NCBI RefSeq assembly: GCF_000283155.1
Contig: NW_004454267.1
Location: 2,165,765-2,229,764 of the forward strand
Direction: 5' to 3'
Length of the DNA stretch: 64,000 bases
Source: Ceratotherium simum simum
Lineage: Eukaryota > Chordata > Mammalia > Perissodactyla > Rhinocerotidae
Positions 53,822-64,000 of the stretch are shown here, piece by piece. Below the pieces are notes generated by a model. That model worked only from the letters and a program-made list of their open reading frames with translations, searched no databases and was not told the origin of the DNA. The position numbers and the translations under genes are program-made. Positions within the stretch are counted from its first letter, which is position 1; each line of letters begins with the position of its first letter.

Positions 53822-55529
53822 AAAAGAAACCAACTCTGACCTACTTACATAGAAAAAGACAATGGAACGTTCACAGATGTCAAGGGTAGTGCAGGCAACC
53901 AGACTCGGAAGATAAGCAAAATCCAGAGAGGTTTAGCAGCCCAAAATCCACCTGAGGTCACTCCACAGGAGCATTCTTTAAGGATGCTGCCCCTGATGCA
54001 GCCACCACTGGACACTCAATGCAGTGCCCGCTGGACCCTCAATGCCACCACTGCCACTGGACACTTGATGTTTTTATTACCAGACCCTCAAGATTCAAGG
54101 TCATAGGTCTGAACTTCTGATTGACCAAGACTGTGTGATTTAACTATACTCCAGGTTCCAGGAGGTGGGAAAGAAAGAATATCTGAGCCCTTTGGTTTCT
54201 ATCATTCAAGCCAGTATTTCCCACTGGATGCACAAAGGAAGATTCTCCTAAAAGTAAGAAGAATGTTTACACTCTGAATGGCAAAAAAGTCAAAAGACCA
54301 TAAGAGAAGCCAAAAAAGTCTTGCTAAGAAGGTGAGTAAGCTTTACCTTGTCATTGCTGAGCATGTGCTCACTTAGCCAAGTATCTTGGCATAATAAATC
54401 ACGGAATTTTCAAAGCCAGGAAAGATCGGTGTTAATTGATTCATGGGCCATGAAGGACTAGTCAGGGGCTGTACATCTATTTATCACAAAGCTTCCAATG
54501 ACTTTTCAGAGAAGCCCTTTAACTTCTTCAGCATCTAATTCAATTAAAGGATTACAAGTTGGACTGAATAGAAACTGCAGATGAGAACCCAGTATTCTTC
54601 GGTTTTACTTGGAATTACATTATCAATCCTAAGAAGATGAAAGAGGTCAAGCAGCATGTGTCGTGATAAAGAGCAGCACATCGAGATGACTCTGAGGGAA
54701 TGTATGTGGTCCAATGCATTCAGAAGAGCTTTATCATTCAGAATGTGAAAAGGCTTGACTCAAAAGTAACTGATTTTGAGAGAAAAGGGAATCAAATCTT
54801 AAAGACAAATTGAAGCTATTTTTGATGAGTACAATAAAATTGTCTACAATTTAATAGTATTTCTCCTTCCACCCCATACTCTCACCCCAAAAGTTGTCAT
54901 TAAATTAATGGTAAATTTTAGAATCAATAAGATGCTGTAGTAAGTGTCACATAAATTCCGGTTTAAAGATATGGCCTTGCAGTGGAATCATCTAGACCCA
55001 GATAGCCTTTCTTCTTTTCCTTTCTTGACCCTGCTCTTTGCCTGAACTTCCTCGTCTCCACGGAGCCCGCAGTTCCAGGTCTGAGCTGTGCTTGAGCTGA
55101 GTGGGGTATAGCCTTTGGTTTCTCCCCCATGACCAACGCAAGGAAGCAGTCTTTGCTGTGACGTGAAAGAGACTACTGTGAGGAAAGAGCAGGAAGCAGA
55201 CCTATGGCTGTGGATTCACTTCTTGGCCTCAGCCCTTGAGCCAGTGACTACAGCCCCACAACGCTGGGGAAATTTGTCCTTTCTTCTTGTAAAGCCTCTT
55301 ATGGCTTTGACTGCAGATGAGCACAGAGAAACGTGAGCTGGGGATCAGCGGGACAATGCAGCTGCTCCCTTGGCTCTGTCGCCTGTGACATACTCAAGGC
55401 CAAGAGCCATGTATCACCAAAAATACTCAGCTTTTCTCCAAATCTCATTTCTAAAAACGGTGAGGCTTCCTTTATCTGACTACATTCAGAATCCTGCTGT
55501 CCTCTATTACTGGATTCCATTTTTTGGTC
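53822..55529. other. Unassigned sequence with a short degenerate minisatellite
   Basis: The part next to the LTR could be internal retroviral remnant but shows no open frame. A three-unit imperfect repeat (about 26 bp, with cactggacactcaatg) lies at 54001-54070. The block 54250-54930 is AT-rich with no recognised element. Confidence 0.35.
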
Positions 55530-55700
55530 ACTTGTTACGTTCCAGGAACTATATATAAACTACCTCATTTAATCCTCACAAATGCTCCATCAATATTGAT
55601 AGGATTTCTCCTGCTCTCCATTTTACAGATGATGTAATTGAGCTTTGGAAATGGAGACAGGATTCGACTCCAAGCTCTGTCTGCAAAACTAATCAGGATT
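55530..55700 (-). repeat. MIR SINE, antisense
   Basis: Reads ttacgttccaggaactatat, ctacctcatttaatcctcac, ccattttacagatgatgtaa and gattcgactccaagctctgt. Confidence 0.8.
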
Positions 55701-55737
55701 AAATTGAACTAATCAGATTCTCTACCTAATGTGCTTT

Positions 55738-57690
55738 TTTTATAACAGCTTTATTGAGGTATAATTCACATACCATATGATTCACCCTTCTAAAGTGTAC
55801 AATTCAATAGTTTTTAGTGTATTCACAGAATCATGCAACCATCCTCAGTATCTAATTCAGAATATTTTCATCACCCCCAAAAGAAATCCTATTTCCATTA
55901 GCAATCACTTCTCAATCCCCCACCTCAGCCCATGGCAACCACTAATCTATTTTCTGTCTCTACCAATTTTCCTATTCTGGACATTTCATAAAAATAGAAT
56001 CATACAATATGTGGACTTTTGTGTCTGATTTCTTCCATTTAGCATAATGTTTTGAAGGTTCTTCTATGTTGTAGCACAAATCAGTACTTTGTTCCTTTTT
56101 ATGGCTGAATAATATTCTGTTGTATGGATATAGCACGTTTTGTTTATTCATTCATCAATGGATAGACATTTGGGTTGTTTCCACATTTTTACTGCCATAA
56201 GTAATATGCCGTGAACATTCGTGTACAATTTTCTGTGGACATATGTGTTCATTTTTTGTGAGTATATACCCAGCATTAGAATTTCTGAGTCATGTGGTAA
56301 ATCTGTGTTTAGCTTTAGAGGAACTGCCACACTGTTTTCCACAATGACTGCACCATTTTACATTCCCGTCAGCAACGTATGGGGGTTCCAATTACCCCAC
56401 ATCTTTGCCAACACTTGTTATTGTCTGTTTTTTTTATTATAGTCATCCTAGCAGTGTGAAATGGTATCTCGTTGTGGTTTTGACTTGCATTTCTCTAATG
56501 ACTAAGGATGTTGAGCATCTTTTCATGTGCTTACTTGCCATCAGTGTATCTTCTTTGGAGAACTGTTTATTCAAATTCTTTGCTCATTTTTAAATTGGGT
56601 TATTTGTCTTTTTATTGTTGTGTTGTAAGAGTTTTTTATAAATTCTGGATACAAGTCTCTTATCAGATATATTGTTTGCAAATATATTCTCTCATTCTGT
56701 GAGCTGTCTTTTCACTTTCTTGATAGTGTCCTTTGAAACACAAAAGTTTTAAATTTTGATGAAGTCCAATCTATTTTATCTTTTGTTGCTTATGCTTTTG
56801 GTGTCATACCTAAGAAACTGTTGCCTAATAGTAGGTAATGAACACTTATTCCTATATTTTGTTCTAAGAGTTTTATAGTTTTAGCTCTTAGATTTAGATC
56901 TATGATCTATTTTTAGTCAATTTTTGTATATGATGTGAGGTAGGGATCCAAATTCCTTCTTTTGTATGTATGTATGTACCCAGCTATCCCAGCACCATTT
57001 GTTGAAAAGACTATTCTTTCCTCCATTGAATTGTCTTGGTAACATTGTAGAAAATGTAAGGGTTTATTTCTGGACTCTCAATTATCTTCCACTGATGTAT
57101 TTGTCTATCCTTATGCCAATACCACACTGTCTTGATTACCATAGCTCTGTAATAAGTTTTGAAATAGGAAAGCCTCAGTCTTCCAACTTTGTTCTTTTTT
57201 TTCTTTCAAGAATATTTTGGGCTATTCTGGGTCCCTTGCACTTCCATGGGAATTTTGAGAGCAGCTTGTCAAATTACACACAAAAAAAAGCAGCTGGGAT
57301 TCTGAGAGGGATTGCACTGAATCTATAGATCAATTTGGGGAATGTTGACATCTTATCAATATTAAGCCTTCTAATCCATGAACGAGATGTATTTCCATTT
57401 ATTTAGATCTTCTTCAACTTCTTTCAATGATGTTTTTTAGTTTTCCCTGCATAAGTCTTATAATTCCTTTGTTAAATGTATTTCTGAGTATTTTATTATT
57501 TTTTATGCTTTTGTAAATGGAATTTGTTTCTTAATTTCTTTTTGGATTATTCACTGCTAGCGTATATAAAAACAATTGATTTTTGTATATTGTTCTTCTA
57601 TCTTGTAACCTTGCTGGACTCACTTATTAGTTCTAATACACTTTTGAATGTGAATTCTTTAGGATTTTCTATCTACATTCTCCAAACACT
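55738..57690 (-). mobile_element. LINE-1 (L1M class), antisense, 5'-truncated, about 1.95 kb
   Basis: The plus-strand text is the reverse complement of an L1 3' UTR and the end of ORF2: ttattgaggtataattcaca, cagaatcatgcaaccatcct, aatagaatcatacaatatgt, tgaataatattctgttgtat, ttgggttgtttccacatttt, aacacttgttattgtctgtt, tgagcatcttttcatgtgct, tctcttatcagatatattgt, tgtcataccta-like and tcccagcaccatttgttgaa, then ctgggattctgagagggatt. The order is unbroken from the 3' UTR near 55740 to 57690. Frameshifts and stops are spread through it. It is the longest LINE in the window. Confidence 0.93.
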
Positions 57691-57839
57691 CCTGAGTGAA
57701 GGCCTCAATCTCTAAATGGTCTCCTCAGATCCAAACTTTACATTATTTATAAGCATAATCATCTCTTACCCTGTTGGTTCTAATGGACTTTTTTGTTTTT
57801 GTCGTTGTTTTGTTGATTTTCACCAACTAGTATCCATTA

Positions 57840-58285
57840 CCTCCTCTTCTGGAAATAGCACCTTGATTATTTTCCAGGGATGCCACTTCTCTCCCACTCT
57901 TAGTCTTAGCCTTTGGAGATGTCCAGCTCCAGGGGTGAGAATGTGATACAAGCCTGACTATCACATCTATCTGGCCATCATAATTGCTTTGGGCTGGGCA
58001 TGTGGCACAATCAGAACCAATGAGTTGCGATCTCAGGACTCCGAAAAGTCCACTACAAGGTCACATGTTTTTCTTTTCTGCTGGACTTGGGATCAACACA
58101 AAGAAGAGAGATGAAGAGAGATTGGTTCTGATTGCATCACTTCAACCCAGGATCACATTATACTGGAAGCCTGATGAAGCCCTTAACTATCCAGATGCGT
58201 GAGCCAATAAATTCTCTTATGGATTAGCCAGTTCAGAGTGGGTTGTCTGTCGCTTGCACTGGTGCTACCTCAGACCACGTGTGTG
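57840..58285 (+). mobile_element. MLT1-type MaLR LTR, sense
   Basis: The 3' half reads tgtggcacaatcagaaccaa, ctgatgaagcccttaactat, tgcgtgagccaataaattct, gattagccagttcagagtgg and ttgtctgtcgcttgcact. This is the sense MLT1 ending (gagccaataaattcc, then agccagtttgagt, then ctgtcacttgcaa). The 5' end is uncertain. Confidence 0.65.
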
Positions 58286-58572
58286 GCATTACTACCCATA
58301 AATGACCACAGTATTTTTTCATTGCAACTCCTAGGAATTTTATTTTAAATGAATGTTTAGTGATAAAGATAGAGCAAGAACTTTTTAAAAATATTATCAC
58401 ATTTTACCTTCCCATTCTGTGAAGGAGGCTCAAATCAAGAAACCTGATTTTCATTAGGGGCACACAGATTTCAATTATTAGCTTTACCTTTGGCAATGCA
58501 CTCTGCCTGAATTCCACATGCAGCCCCTCTAGTGGTTAATTTAATATATAACAGCCCAGGCTTCCTTCTCTG
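58286..58572. other. Unassigned sequence
   Basis: Nothing recognised except AT-rich decay near 58320-58420. Confidence 0.3.
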
Positions 58573-58894
58573 CCAGCAGTTTTTGTTTTGTTTTGTTTTT
58601 TGTTTTTTTGTGTGTGTGTGTGAGGAAGATCAGCCCTGAGCCAACATCCATGCCAATCCTCCTCCCTATGCTGAGGAAGACCAGCTCCAAACTAACATCT
58701 ATTGCCAATCCTTCTCCTTTTTTCCCCCCAAAGCCCCAGTAGATAGTTGTATGTCATAGCTGCACATCCTTCTAGTTGCTGTATGTGGGACGCCACCTCA
58801 GCATGGCCGGAGAAGTGGTGAATCGGTGCACACATGGGATCTGAACCCGGGCTGCCAGTAGCAGAGCTCGCGCACTTAACCCCAGCGGTTTTTG
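58573..58894 (-). mobile_element. ERE SINE, antisense, 5'-truncated, with target-site duplication
   Basis: Body 58586-58881. The plus strand starts with a T-rich tail, then a (GT)n run and gaggaagatcagccctgagc and ctaacatctattgccaatcc (the antisense tail motifs). It continues gtgggacgccacctcagcat, the antisense B-box region ggatctgaacc, and ctcgcgcacttaacc. The A box and the family's ggggccggcc head are absent at the right end. The 13-bp flank ccagcagtttttg (58573-58585) recurs as ccagcggtttttg (58882-58894). Confidence 0.93.
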
Positions 58895-59429
58895 CTGATG
58901 GTGAGTCTGCTCTCAGAGGGTCTGAGGCCATGCAGACTCATTGCCATGGCATTTTTTAAACCAATCTCATTAGATGGAAACAGCCAGCTTATTTTATTGG
59001 GAAACTCTCCTAGAAGGAGTTTTGCATAATATCCAACAATGTTAAGCATGAAAAAAAACCTTTAAATAACCGGTTCCACAAGGGAGGCTGTCTTCCTTTT
59101 ACTCCTTTATATAGCTCATGAACTCCAACCTTGAATTCCAGAGAGAGAAAACCATCCTCAGCTTATGATTTAGCATTCACCAGCAACGGCAGAGGTTTTC
59201 ATCTCTGGGTACTAAAAACTATCCCTCTGGTTCATTCTTTTAGCTGATAGGGAAAAGGAAGTTACTCTGGAAAAGGAGGTTCTTTTCTCTCCCAGCCATA
59301 GATTTATTTAGAAAGAGGGGGTTACAGAGGTCACTGTGTGGTCCTCCCGTGACTAAATGGGGTTGATTTATTATTTGTCACCATTATAGTTCTTTCCTAA
59401 GTAAAGGCATTCAGTAAGTGCTTAACAGC
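58895..59429. other. Unassigned sequence
   Basis: No repeat or gene recognised in this stretch. Confidence 0.35.
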
Positions 59430-59665
59430 TTGGATTTGGAATTTGTCAAACATGGATCAAAAATTTGCCTCTGCCCTTCACTAAAATGTGCCCATGGGAA
59501 AGTTACTGTACCACTCTGAACTTCACACTCCTCTTCGGTAAAATGGGGTTAATAATAAAACCTACTAAAACCTACTTCATAGGGTTTTTTGAGGACTGAA
59601 TGGGACGATATAAAATGCATTTAGTTCCTGGTGCCTAATAAGTGCTCAATAAATATTATGTTATT
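59430..59665 (+). repeat. MIR SINE, sense, near full length
   Basis: Reads aaagttactgtaccactctg, tcttcggtaaaatggggtta, tacttcatagggttttttga and gtgcctaataagtgctcaat. Complete to its 3' end. Confidence 0.93.
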
Positions 59666-59978
59666 ATTGTTACTTAACCTCAATGGGAATGGTGAATATC
59701 AGACATCACCTTGTCCCTCTAAGAAGGCATGTTCACAATCCATTCTCAAAATCCGGGTGGCCGAGATGAGCAATTTTGCCAGACTTGACCCAAGCTGAGA
59801 AAGCTAGGACTTTCTGCTCCTGATGCTCTCTTTGAAGAAATGGGTATGTCAGAACATCATATTGTCACAACACTCTAAACATCAGGAATTTCAGCTCTGG
59901 AGCAAAATTGGTTCCTGCATCTAATTTTTTTTTTACTTCTGGTTGCTATTTTTTCCTTGTGCTTCCCTTTCCTCATTC
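59666..59978. other. Unassigned sequence
   Basis: No feature recognised. The poly-T run near 59928 precedes the L1 target. Confidence 0.35.
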
Positions 59979-60370
59979 AAGAGTTTTACAGGGGTGCATG
60001 TACCTTTGCAAATTGGTGTTTTCAAGTTCTTTGGATAAATACCCAACAGTGGAATAGCTGGATCATATGGTAGTTCTATCGTTGATTTTTTGAGGAATCT
60101 CCATACTGTTAAACAAACACCTAGGGACAGAGATTGGATTGGTGGTTACCAGAGGGGAAGGGGGGAGGGAGGAGGGTGAAAGGGATAATTGGGTACATGT
60201 GTGTGGTGATGGGTTGTAATTAGTATTTTGGTGGTGAACATGATGTAATCTATGCAGAAAGAAGTACCATGATGTACACCTGAAATTTTTACAATGTTAT
60301 AAACCAATGTTACTGCAATAAACAAAAAATTTAAAAAAAAAAATAAAAAAAAAAAAAAAAGAGTTTTACA
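59979..60370 (+). mobile_element. LINE-1 insertion with 5' inversion (twin priming), recent
   Basis: The 12-bp target aagagttttaca lies at 59979-59990 and again at 60359-60370, right after the A tail. The first segment (59991 to about 60110) is the reverse complement of the L1 ORF2 end: gtgcatgtacctttgcaaat, aagttctttggataaatacc, gatcatatggtagttctatc. The second (about 60111-60358) is L1 3' UTR in sense: gattggattggtggttacca, aagaagtaccatgatgtaca, tgaaatttttacaatgttat, and a long A-rich tail. The inverted 5' part joined to a sense 3' part is the twin-priming signature. Low divergence and an intact tail make it the youngest L1 here. Confidence 0.95.
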
Positions 60371-61229
60371 AGTGTCAGGGGATACTGCCATTAAACTTTC
60401 CAGATCTATCTTTGTTTTTAATCCCACCAGGTCTACTTAAAGCCGCTCTTCTGAAATTCGGCCAGAAATGACAAGGAATCATGAGTTAATTCCACTGAGC
60501 ACCCATCCAGGATGATGACTCCCAAGCTAAAGCCATTTTTCAACCATCACAGTGGAATGAATGATGTGGACATTAGCGCCTCCACTTACAGTCATTGATG
60601 AATCTGCTCTTAGAGGCTGGAGCACCCAAGTGTGACTGCAGCAATGGTGAAGGGAAGAGTTGTAAGTGGGGGATGAATGAGCTCATTGTTCCTATGTATT
60701 TTAGAGGCCAAGACTACTGCTAGATGGTTCAAGAAATGGGATGCAAGAAAAATGAGTTTTATCTCCTAAAAAGAAGAAAGGATTCAACAAAGGCAAACTC
60801 TGGGAAGAAAGAACAGTCAATGTCGCCCTGCTTCTAGCTCTTCCAATCATGGCATTGGTCTAGTCCATTACACTAGCCAAGGAAAAATGCCTCCTTTACA
60901 GGTTTGCTCAGCTGGAGACAACCATTATTAAAGCAATTTGTTAGAGGCAGGTCACATACATATTAAAGCAAGATAATCATATTGGAGAAGCTGGCCTGAG
61001 GCAGAGATTCAGCTGGAAAGGTCACTGCACATAACTCTAGTCCTGGGTAATGATAGCCACAGTTAGTGACCGAGCTGCACAGCATGCTTTAATGGGATTG
61101 TCCCCAAATATATGTTGCAATGAGATTAAGCCTGCTTAAAATGTAGACATTTCTTTGATTTAAGAGAAGAAAGCTTATCAATTAGATCATCCTCCTTTAG
61201 GGGAGAAAAAAAGCAGTTTCCCCCTCAAG
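60371..61229. other. Low-repeat stretch, candidate conserved non-coding element
   Basis: From about 60440 to 61210 no repeat is recognisable. Words such as gagttaattccactgagcac, ctcccaagctaaagccattt, cattattaaagcaatttgtt, caagataatcatattggaga, atgctttaatgggattgtcc and ttatcaattagatcatcctc are typical of enhancer-like DNA. There is no coding frame. Conservation is unmeasured. Confidence 0.33.
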
Positions 61230-61910
61230 TTTGTTTATTCACTCAACAAATTACTTATCCAAGACCTACTCTGCAAGGGGATGGGAATATATGCAGCAGA
61301 GAATAAGAAAGACATAATGTCTGACTTTGTAGTGTTTCTGTGCTTGTGGGAAAGATCAAACAGGGCACTATACAATCAGATATTCAATTACTCTCATGAG
61401 AAGTGCTTCAAAGGAGAACTATGGAGCACTTGGCATAGAAATATGGGGGAACTCTCCCTAACCTGGGTGATCAGAGAAAGTTTTCTTGAGGAAGTAGCAT
61501 TTGAGCTGAACACTAATGGATGAGAACCAGTTAAGAAGAGGGATGGAAAGTAGAAATGTGTTCCGTGCAAACAAAATGGTAGATGCCAAGGCTCCAAGGC
61601 AGGAGGGATAATGAAAGATGGTGTGATTGCAGCTGGGAGAGTAGCAGAGGAGAGGCATGTGAAGGTTCTGGAAAGGTTGCTAGAGCCCTTTGCATATGCT
61701 GCACTCCTCACCTGGAACACATTGGAATGCTGGGATGTGCCTGCAGGGCCATGGTTGGGATTTGGCTCTACTCTAGGAGCAGTAGGGAGCCAGTGAAGGA
61801 TCCTAGGCAGGGTTCACGACAGCAGTTTAGCATTTCCAAAAGATCACTCTGGCTTCAACGTGAAGAATGACTTAGGGCAAGAAGGAATGTAGACTCAAGA
61901 AGCATTTGGG
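61230..61910 (-). repeat. L2 LINE, antisense, about 680 bp
   Basis: Reads ttgtttattcactcaacaaa, ccaagacctactctgcaagg, aagttttcttgaggaagtag, catttgagctgaacactaat and agggagccagtgaaggatcc, then aaaagatcactctggcttca. The full antisense L2 order is preserved. The plus-strand open frames here are within the repeat. Confidence 0.85.
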
Positions 61911-62339
61911 AAGGAAAACCAACGATACTCGCAAATTTACTGGATATAGAACTGACAGACGAACCTCTATGATGTATTACCAGCAGGAAAATTTCATTTT
62001 AGAAAGTAACTTCGACGTTGGGGAAATTTCCAATAACTGATCCACAGCTACACTCCCTGAGCTTCATTTAGTGAGACCAATAAAATCAGAGTAATAAATA
62101 CTGAATGTGATATTATTATCAGACACAGCTGAAGCAATACTGGAAAAGTAAATGTGGACATGCATAGTGTGCTCAACTTTTTTCAGGGTTTCAACTGCCA
62201 GGAGGATGGAGTACGGCTTCTCCCCGTGGGGGACCCAGAGGTCTGGGACGCAACTGCACCGAATGCCTAGAATTGTGTTCTAATGGTGAGCATCACAAAG
62301 AGACAAAGTTATAGACTTGTGAAGGCAGGTATATGTGAG
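61911..62339. other. Unassigned sequence
   Basis: No repeat or gene recognised. Confidence 0.35.
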
Positions 62340-62500
62340 TTCAAAGTCTCACCCTGTCCTTTATTTTGGGTGGTTCTGACATTGAAGTAGTTACTTTCCT
62401 CTTCCCGGGTTCACTTTCCTTATCTGAAAAATTGAACCAAAGGGGGCATTATATGTAAGGGACTCATGGTGTTAAGCTCAATAAATATTAGTTCCCATCA
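62340..62500 (+). repeat. MIR SINE, sense, diverged
   Basis: Reads ttactttcctcttcccgggt, tcactttccttatctgaaaa and gttaagctcaataaatatta. Confidence 0.65.
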
Positions 62501-62564
62501 CCTTTCTCTAAAACTAATTATAAATATCTGGCTCATAATCATATTTGTAATAAAATTAATAGCT

Positions 62565-62765
62565 AACAGTTATTGAGGGCCTAAAATGTGCCAGCAACTA
62601 CTCAGACCACTTGTATTTATATTTATTAATTCATTTAGTCTGATAACAACCGTCTGAAATAGGTACTATCATCATCCTCATTTGATAAGTAAGAAAACTG
62701 AGGCCATAGACTCAGGGCCACCCAAGTGAGCAGCAGAGTCAGGACTCAAAACAAACTAGTTTGAG
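62565..62765 (-). repeat. MIR SINE, antisense
   Basis: Reads acagttattgagggcctaaa, atgtgccagcaactactcag, tttattaattcatttagtct, taagaaaactgaggccatag and agagtcaggactcaaaacaa. Confidence 0.88.
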
Positions 62766-63464
62766 TGGGTATTAAAAAAAAAGTTTTCATACAACTTATG
62801 AGGCAACAACAGGCAGAAACAGAGGTTGAAATTTATGTTAATCACCTTCTGTGATTCTATACTCTCAATAAATTCAGAGAGAAAAACCCAAGTTGACTGC
62901 ACAGAGGCACAGGGCTCTGAAAAATTTAACACTGTGTCATGCCTATGGAGAATGAAACTCTCTGGATGCCTATTTCACAGCATTCCAAATGTTCTCCCAA
63001 GCCCTCGTCTCATGACCAAGGAACAACAACTTCAATTTATATGCCAACTAATCACACCCTGGCATTCCAAGGTACTTTGCTGGGGATCAAGTGTAGTGGT
63101 TTAATGGTACAGTATGTCGTGCTGGGTTAATGATAGAAAGTAGACGCAGCAGCGAGGCCCCCAGCTTGGATGTAGGAGAGGGGACTTGGCGGGGGATCTG
63201 GGCATGCCAGTCAAGCCCGCATTGGAAAAGGCTGAATGTCTGAACCAACACCCTCTTCTGCTCTTCTCTGATGAGGGGCAAAGAACTGCTGCCAACTTGA
63301 AAGCTTTAAAGTTCTTGGAAACCAACCATCTAATGCAGGATGCTTTAATCACAGCCACTGCAAGGATAACAACTGGGTTGTATAAGGTGACATTTTGAGA
63401 ACTAAACTTTCCATTCCATCTTTTGGTACAAAGGTCATTGAATATTGATGTGCAATCATGCTGT
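62766..63464. other. Unassigned sequence
   Basis: No gene or repeat recognised; short open frames overlap on both strands as in non-coding DNA. Confidence 0.35.
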
Positions 63465-63565
63465 ATGCTGTTATTTAATGCCTGCGTCCCATAGTGAACT
63501 CCATGAAGGCAAGAGTGAGTCAGTCTCATTCATTGCTACATCATAGTACTTCGCATGATGCCTGG
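63465..63565 (+). repeat. L2 LINE tail, sense
   Basis: Reads gtgaactccatgaaggcaag, agtgagtcagtctcattcat, tagtacttcgcatgatgcct, the sense L2 terminus. Confidence 0.7.
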
Positions 63566-63599
63566 AAAAGTAATAATAATAATGAGGAGGAGAAGGAAG

Positions 63600-63858
63600 A
63601 AAGGAAGATAACCGTTTACACCTATTGCATCCTTACCATAGGTACATCATAGTCTAAGTACTTTCCATGAATGGTCATTTAATCCTGACAACAATCCCAT
63701 GAGATGGGATTTATTACTATCATATTTAACAATGAGGAAACTGAGGCATAGGGAACCGCAGTAATAGACTGTCTTGGCTACTAAGTGGTAGAGCCCGGAT
63801 TCAAACCCAAGCCCTGACTTCAGAGTGTGTTCCTAACCACAACAGTATGATGCCTCTT
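63600..63858 (-). repeat. MIR SINE, antisense, near full length
   Basis: Reads gtctaagtactttccatgaa, ggtcatttaatcctgacaac, atgaggaaactgaggcatag, gtggtagagcccggattcaa and ctaaccacaacagtatgatg. Confidence 0.93.
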
Positions 63859-64000
63859 GTAAAGAGTGGAGATTAGGCAGTTCTTGTGGAATAAATAAGT
63901 GTTCCAGAAACTCTGATAGTAGTGAGGGATGTGGGCAGGGAGTAAAGGAGTGTCTTATTAAGAGGGCACATTGGAATCTCCAGGGAGTTTTTTTAAAGTA

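Noticed and set aside
54250..54930. Processed pseudogene
   Set aside because: Some lysine-rich frames suggested a ribosomal-protein-like origin, but no continuous similarity, A tail or target duplication could be identified.
55738..57690. Functional reverse transcriptase gene on the minus strand
   Set aside because: The element is 5'-truncated and carries many stops and frameshifts.
1..64000. Possible protein-coding gene, prophage, defence system or other prokaryotic-style cluster
   Set aside because: Open frames are short, overlapping on both strands and dominated by repeats. There are no ribosome binding sites, operons, long frames or CRISPR arrays, and the DNA is clearly mammalian.

Overview
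The window is nuclear DNA of a placental mammal, almost certainly a perissodactyl (horse, rhinoceros or tapir). The main evidence is four copies of the tRNA-derived ERE-type SINE of that order, at 1235-1478, 10169-10470, 16933-17133 and 58586-58881. Each is flanked by a recognisable target-site duplication. A 5'-inverted LINE-1 at 59979-60370 carries the horse-like 3' UTR. Base composition is AT-leaning with no CpG island. I found no protein-coding exon, no RNA gene other than SINE-derived Pol III promoters, no CRISPR array and nothing prokaryotic. The open frames (longest 189 codons, 5114-5683) are about what chance gives in 64 kb and mostly lie across repeats. The window is best read as intergenic or deep intronic sequence.

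Layout. 1-10 kb: an LTR-like element with 5-bp target-site duplications (565-1107), an old ERE SINE, MIR fragments, a LINE-1 3' end with an ATGG microsatellite (8575-9670), and unique AT-rich sequence including a candidate conserved element (7780-8110). 10-20 kb: an ERE inserted inside an older MIR, alternating L2 and MIR copies, a second ERE with a 16-bp duplication, an MLT1 LTR, a MER5A and a perfect 50-bp palindrome (19800-19849). 20-30 kb: a long antisense L2, a young 60-bp tandem duplication, a full-length MER20 with a second inverted, deleted MER20 nearby, many MIRs, an antisense LINE-1 tail and a purine-rich tract. 30-41 kb: MLT1 LTRs, L2 and MIR copies, a roughly 160-200 bp sequence present twice about 1 kb apart (32491 and 33517), and an L2 split by an MLT1. 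41-58 kb is LINE-rich: an antisense L1/HAL1-like block (41950-44600), a sense L1 split by a Tigger DNA transposon (49395-50880), another sense L1 split by a small hAT-like element (50881-52790), a probable solo LTR (53329-53821) and a 2-kb antisense L1 (55738-57690). 58-64 kb: the fourth ERE, the 5'-inverted L1, a low-repeat stretch rich in homeodomain-type motifs (60440-61210), L2 and MIRs.

There are no genes here to work together. The biological content is a layered record of transposition (L2/MIR first, then MLT1, hAT and Tigger, then older L1, then ERE and a young L1), plus several repeat-free stretches that are candidates for distal regulatory elements. Repeat family names come from recognising consensus features by eye. 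Outer boundaries are accurate to tens of bases unless a target-site duplication or terminal repeat is given. I see no previously undescribed system; the most unusual structural signals are the 50-bp palindrome, the 1-kb-spaced duplication and the twin-primed L1.
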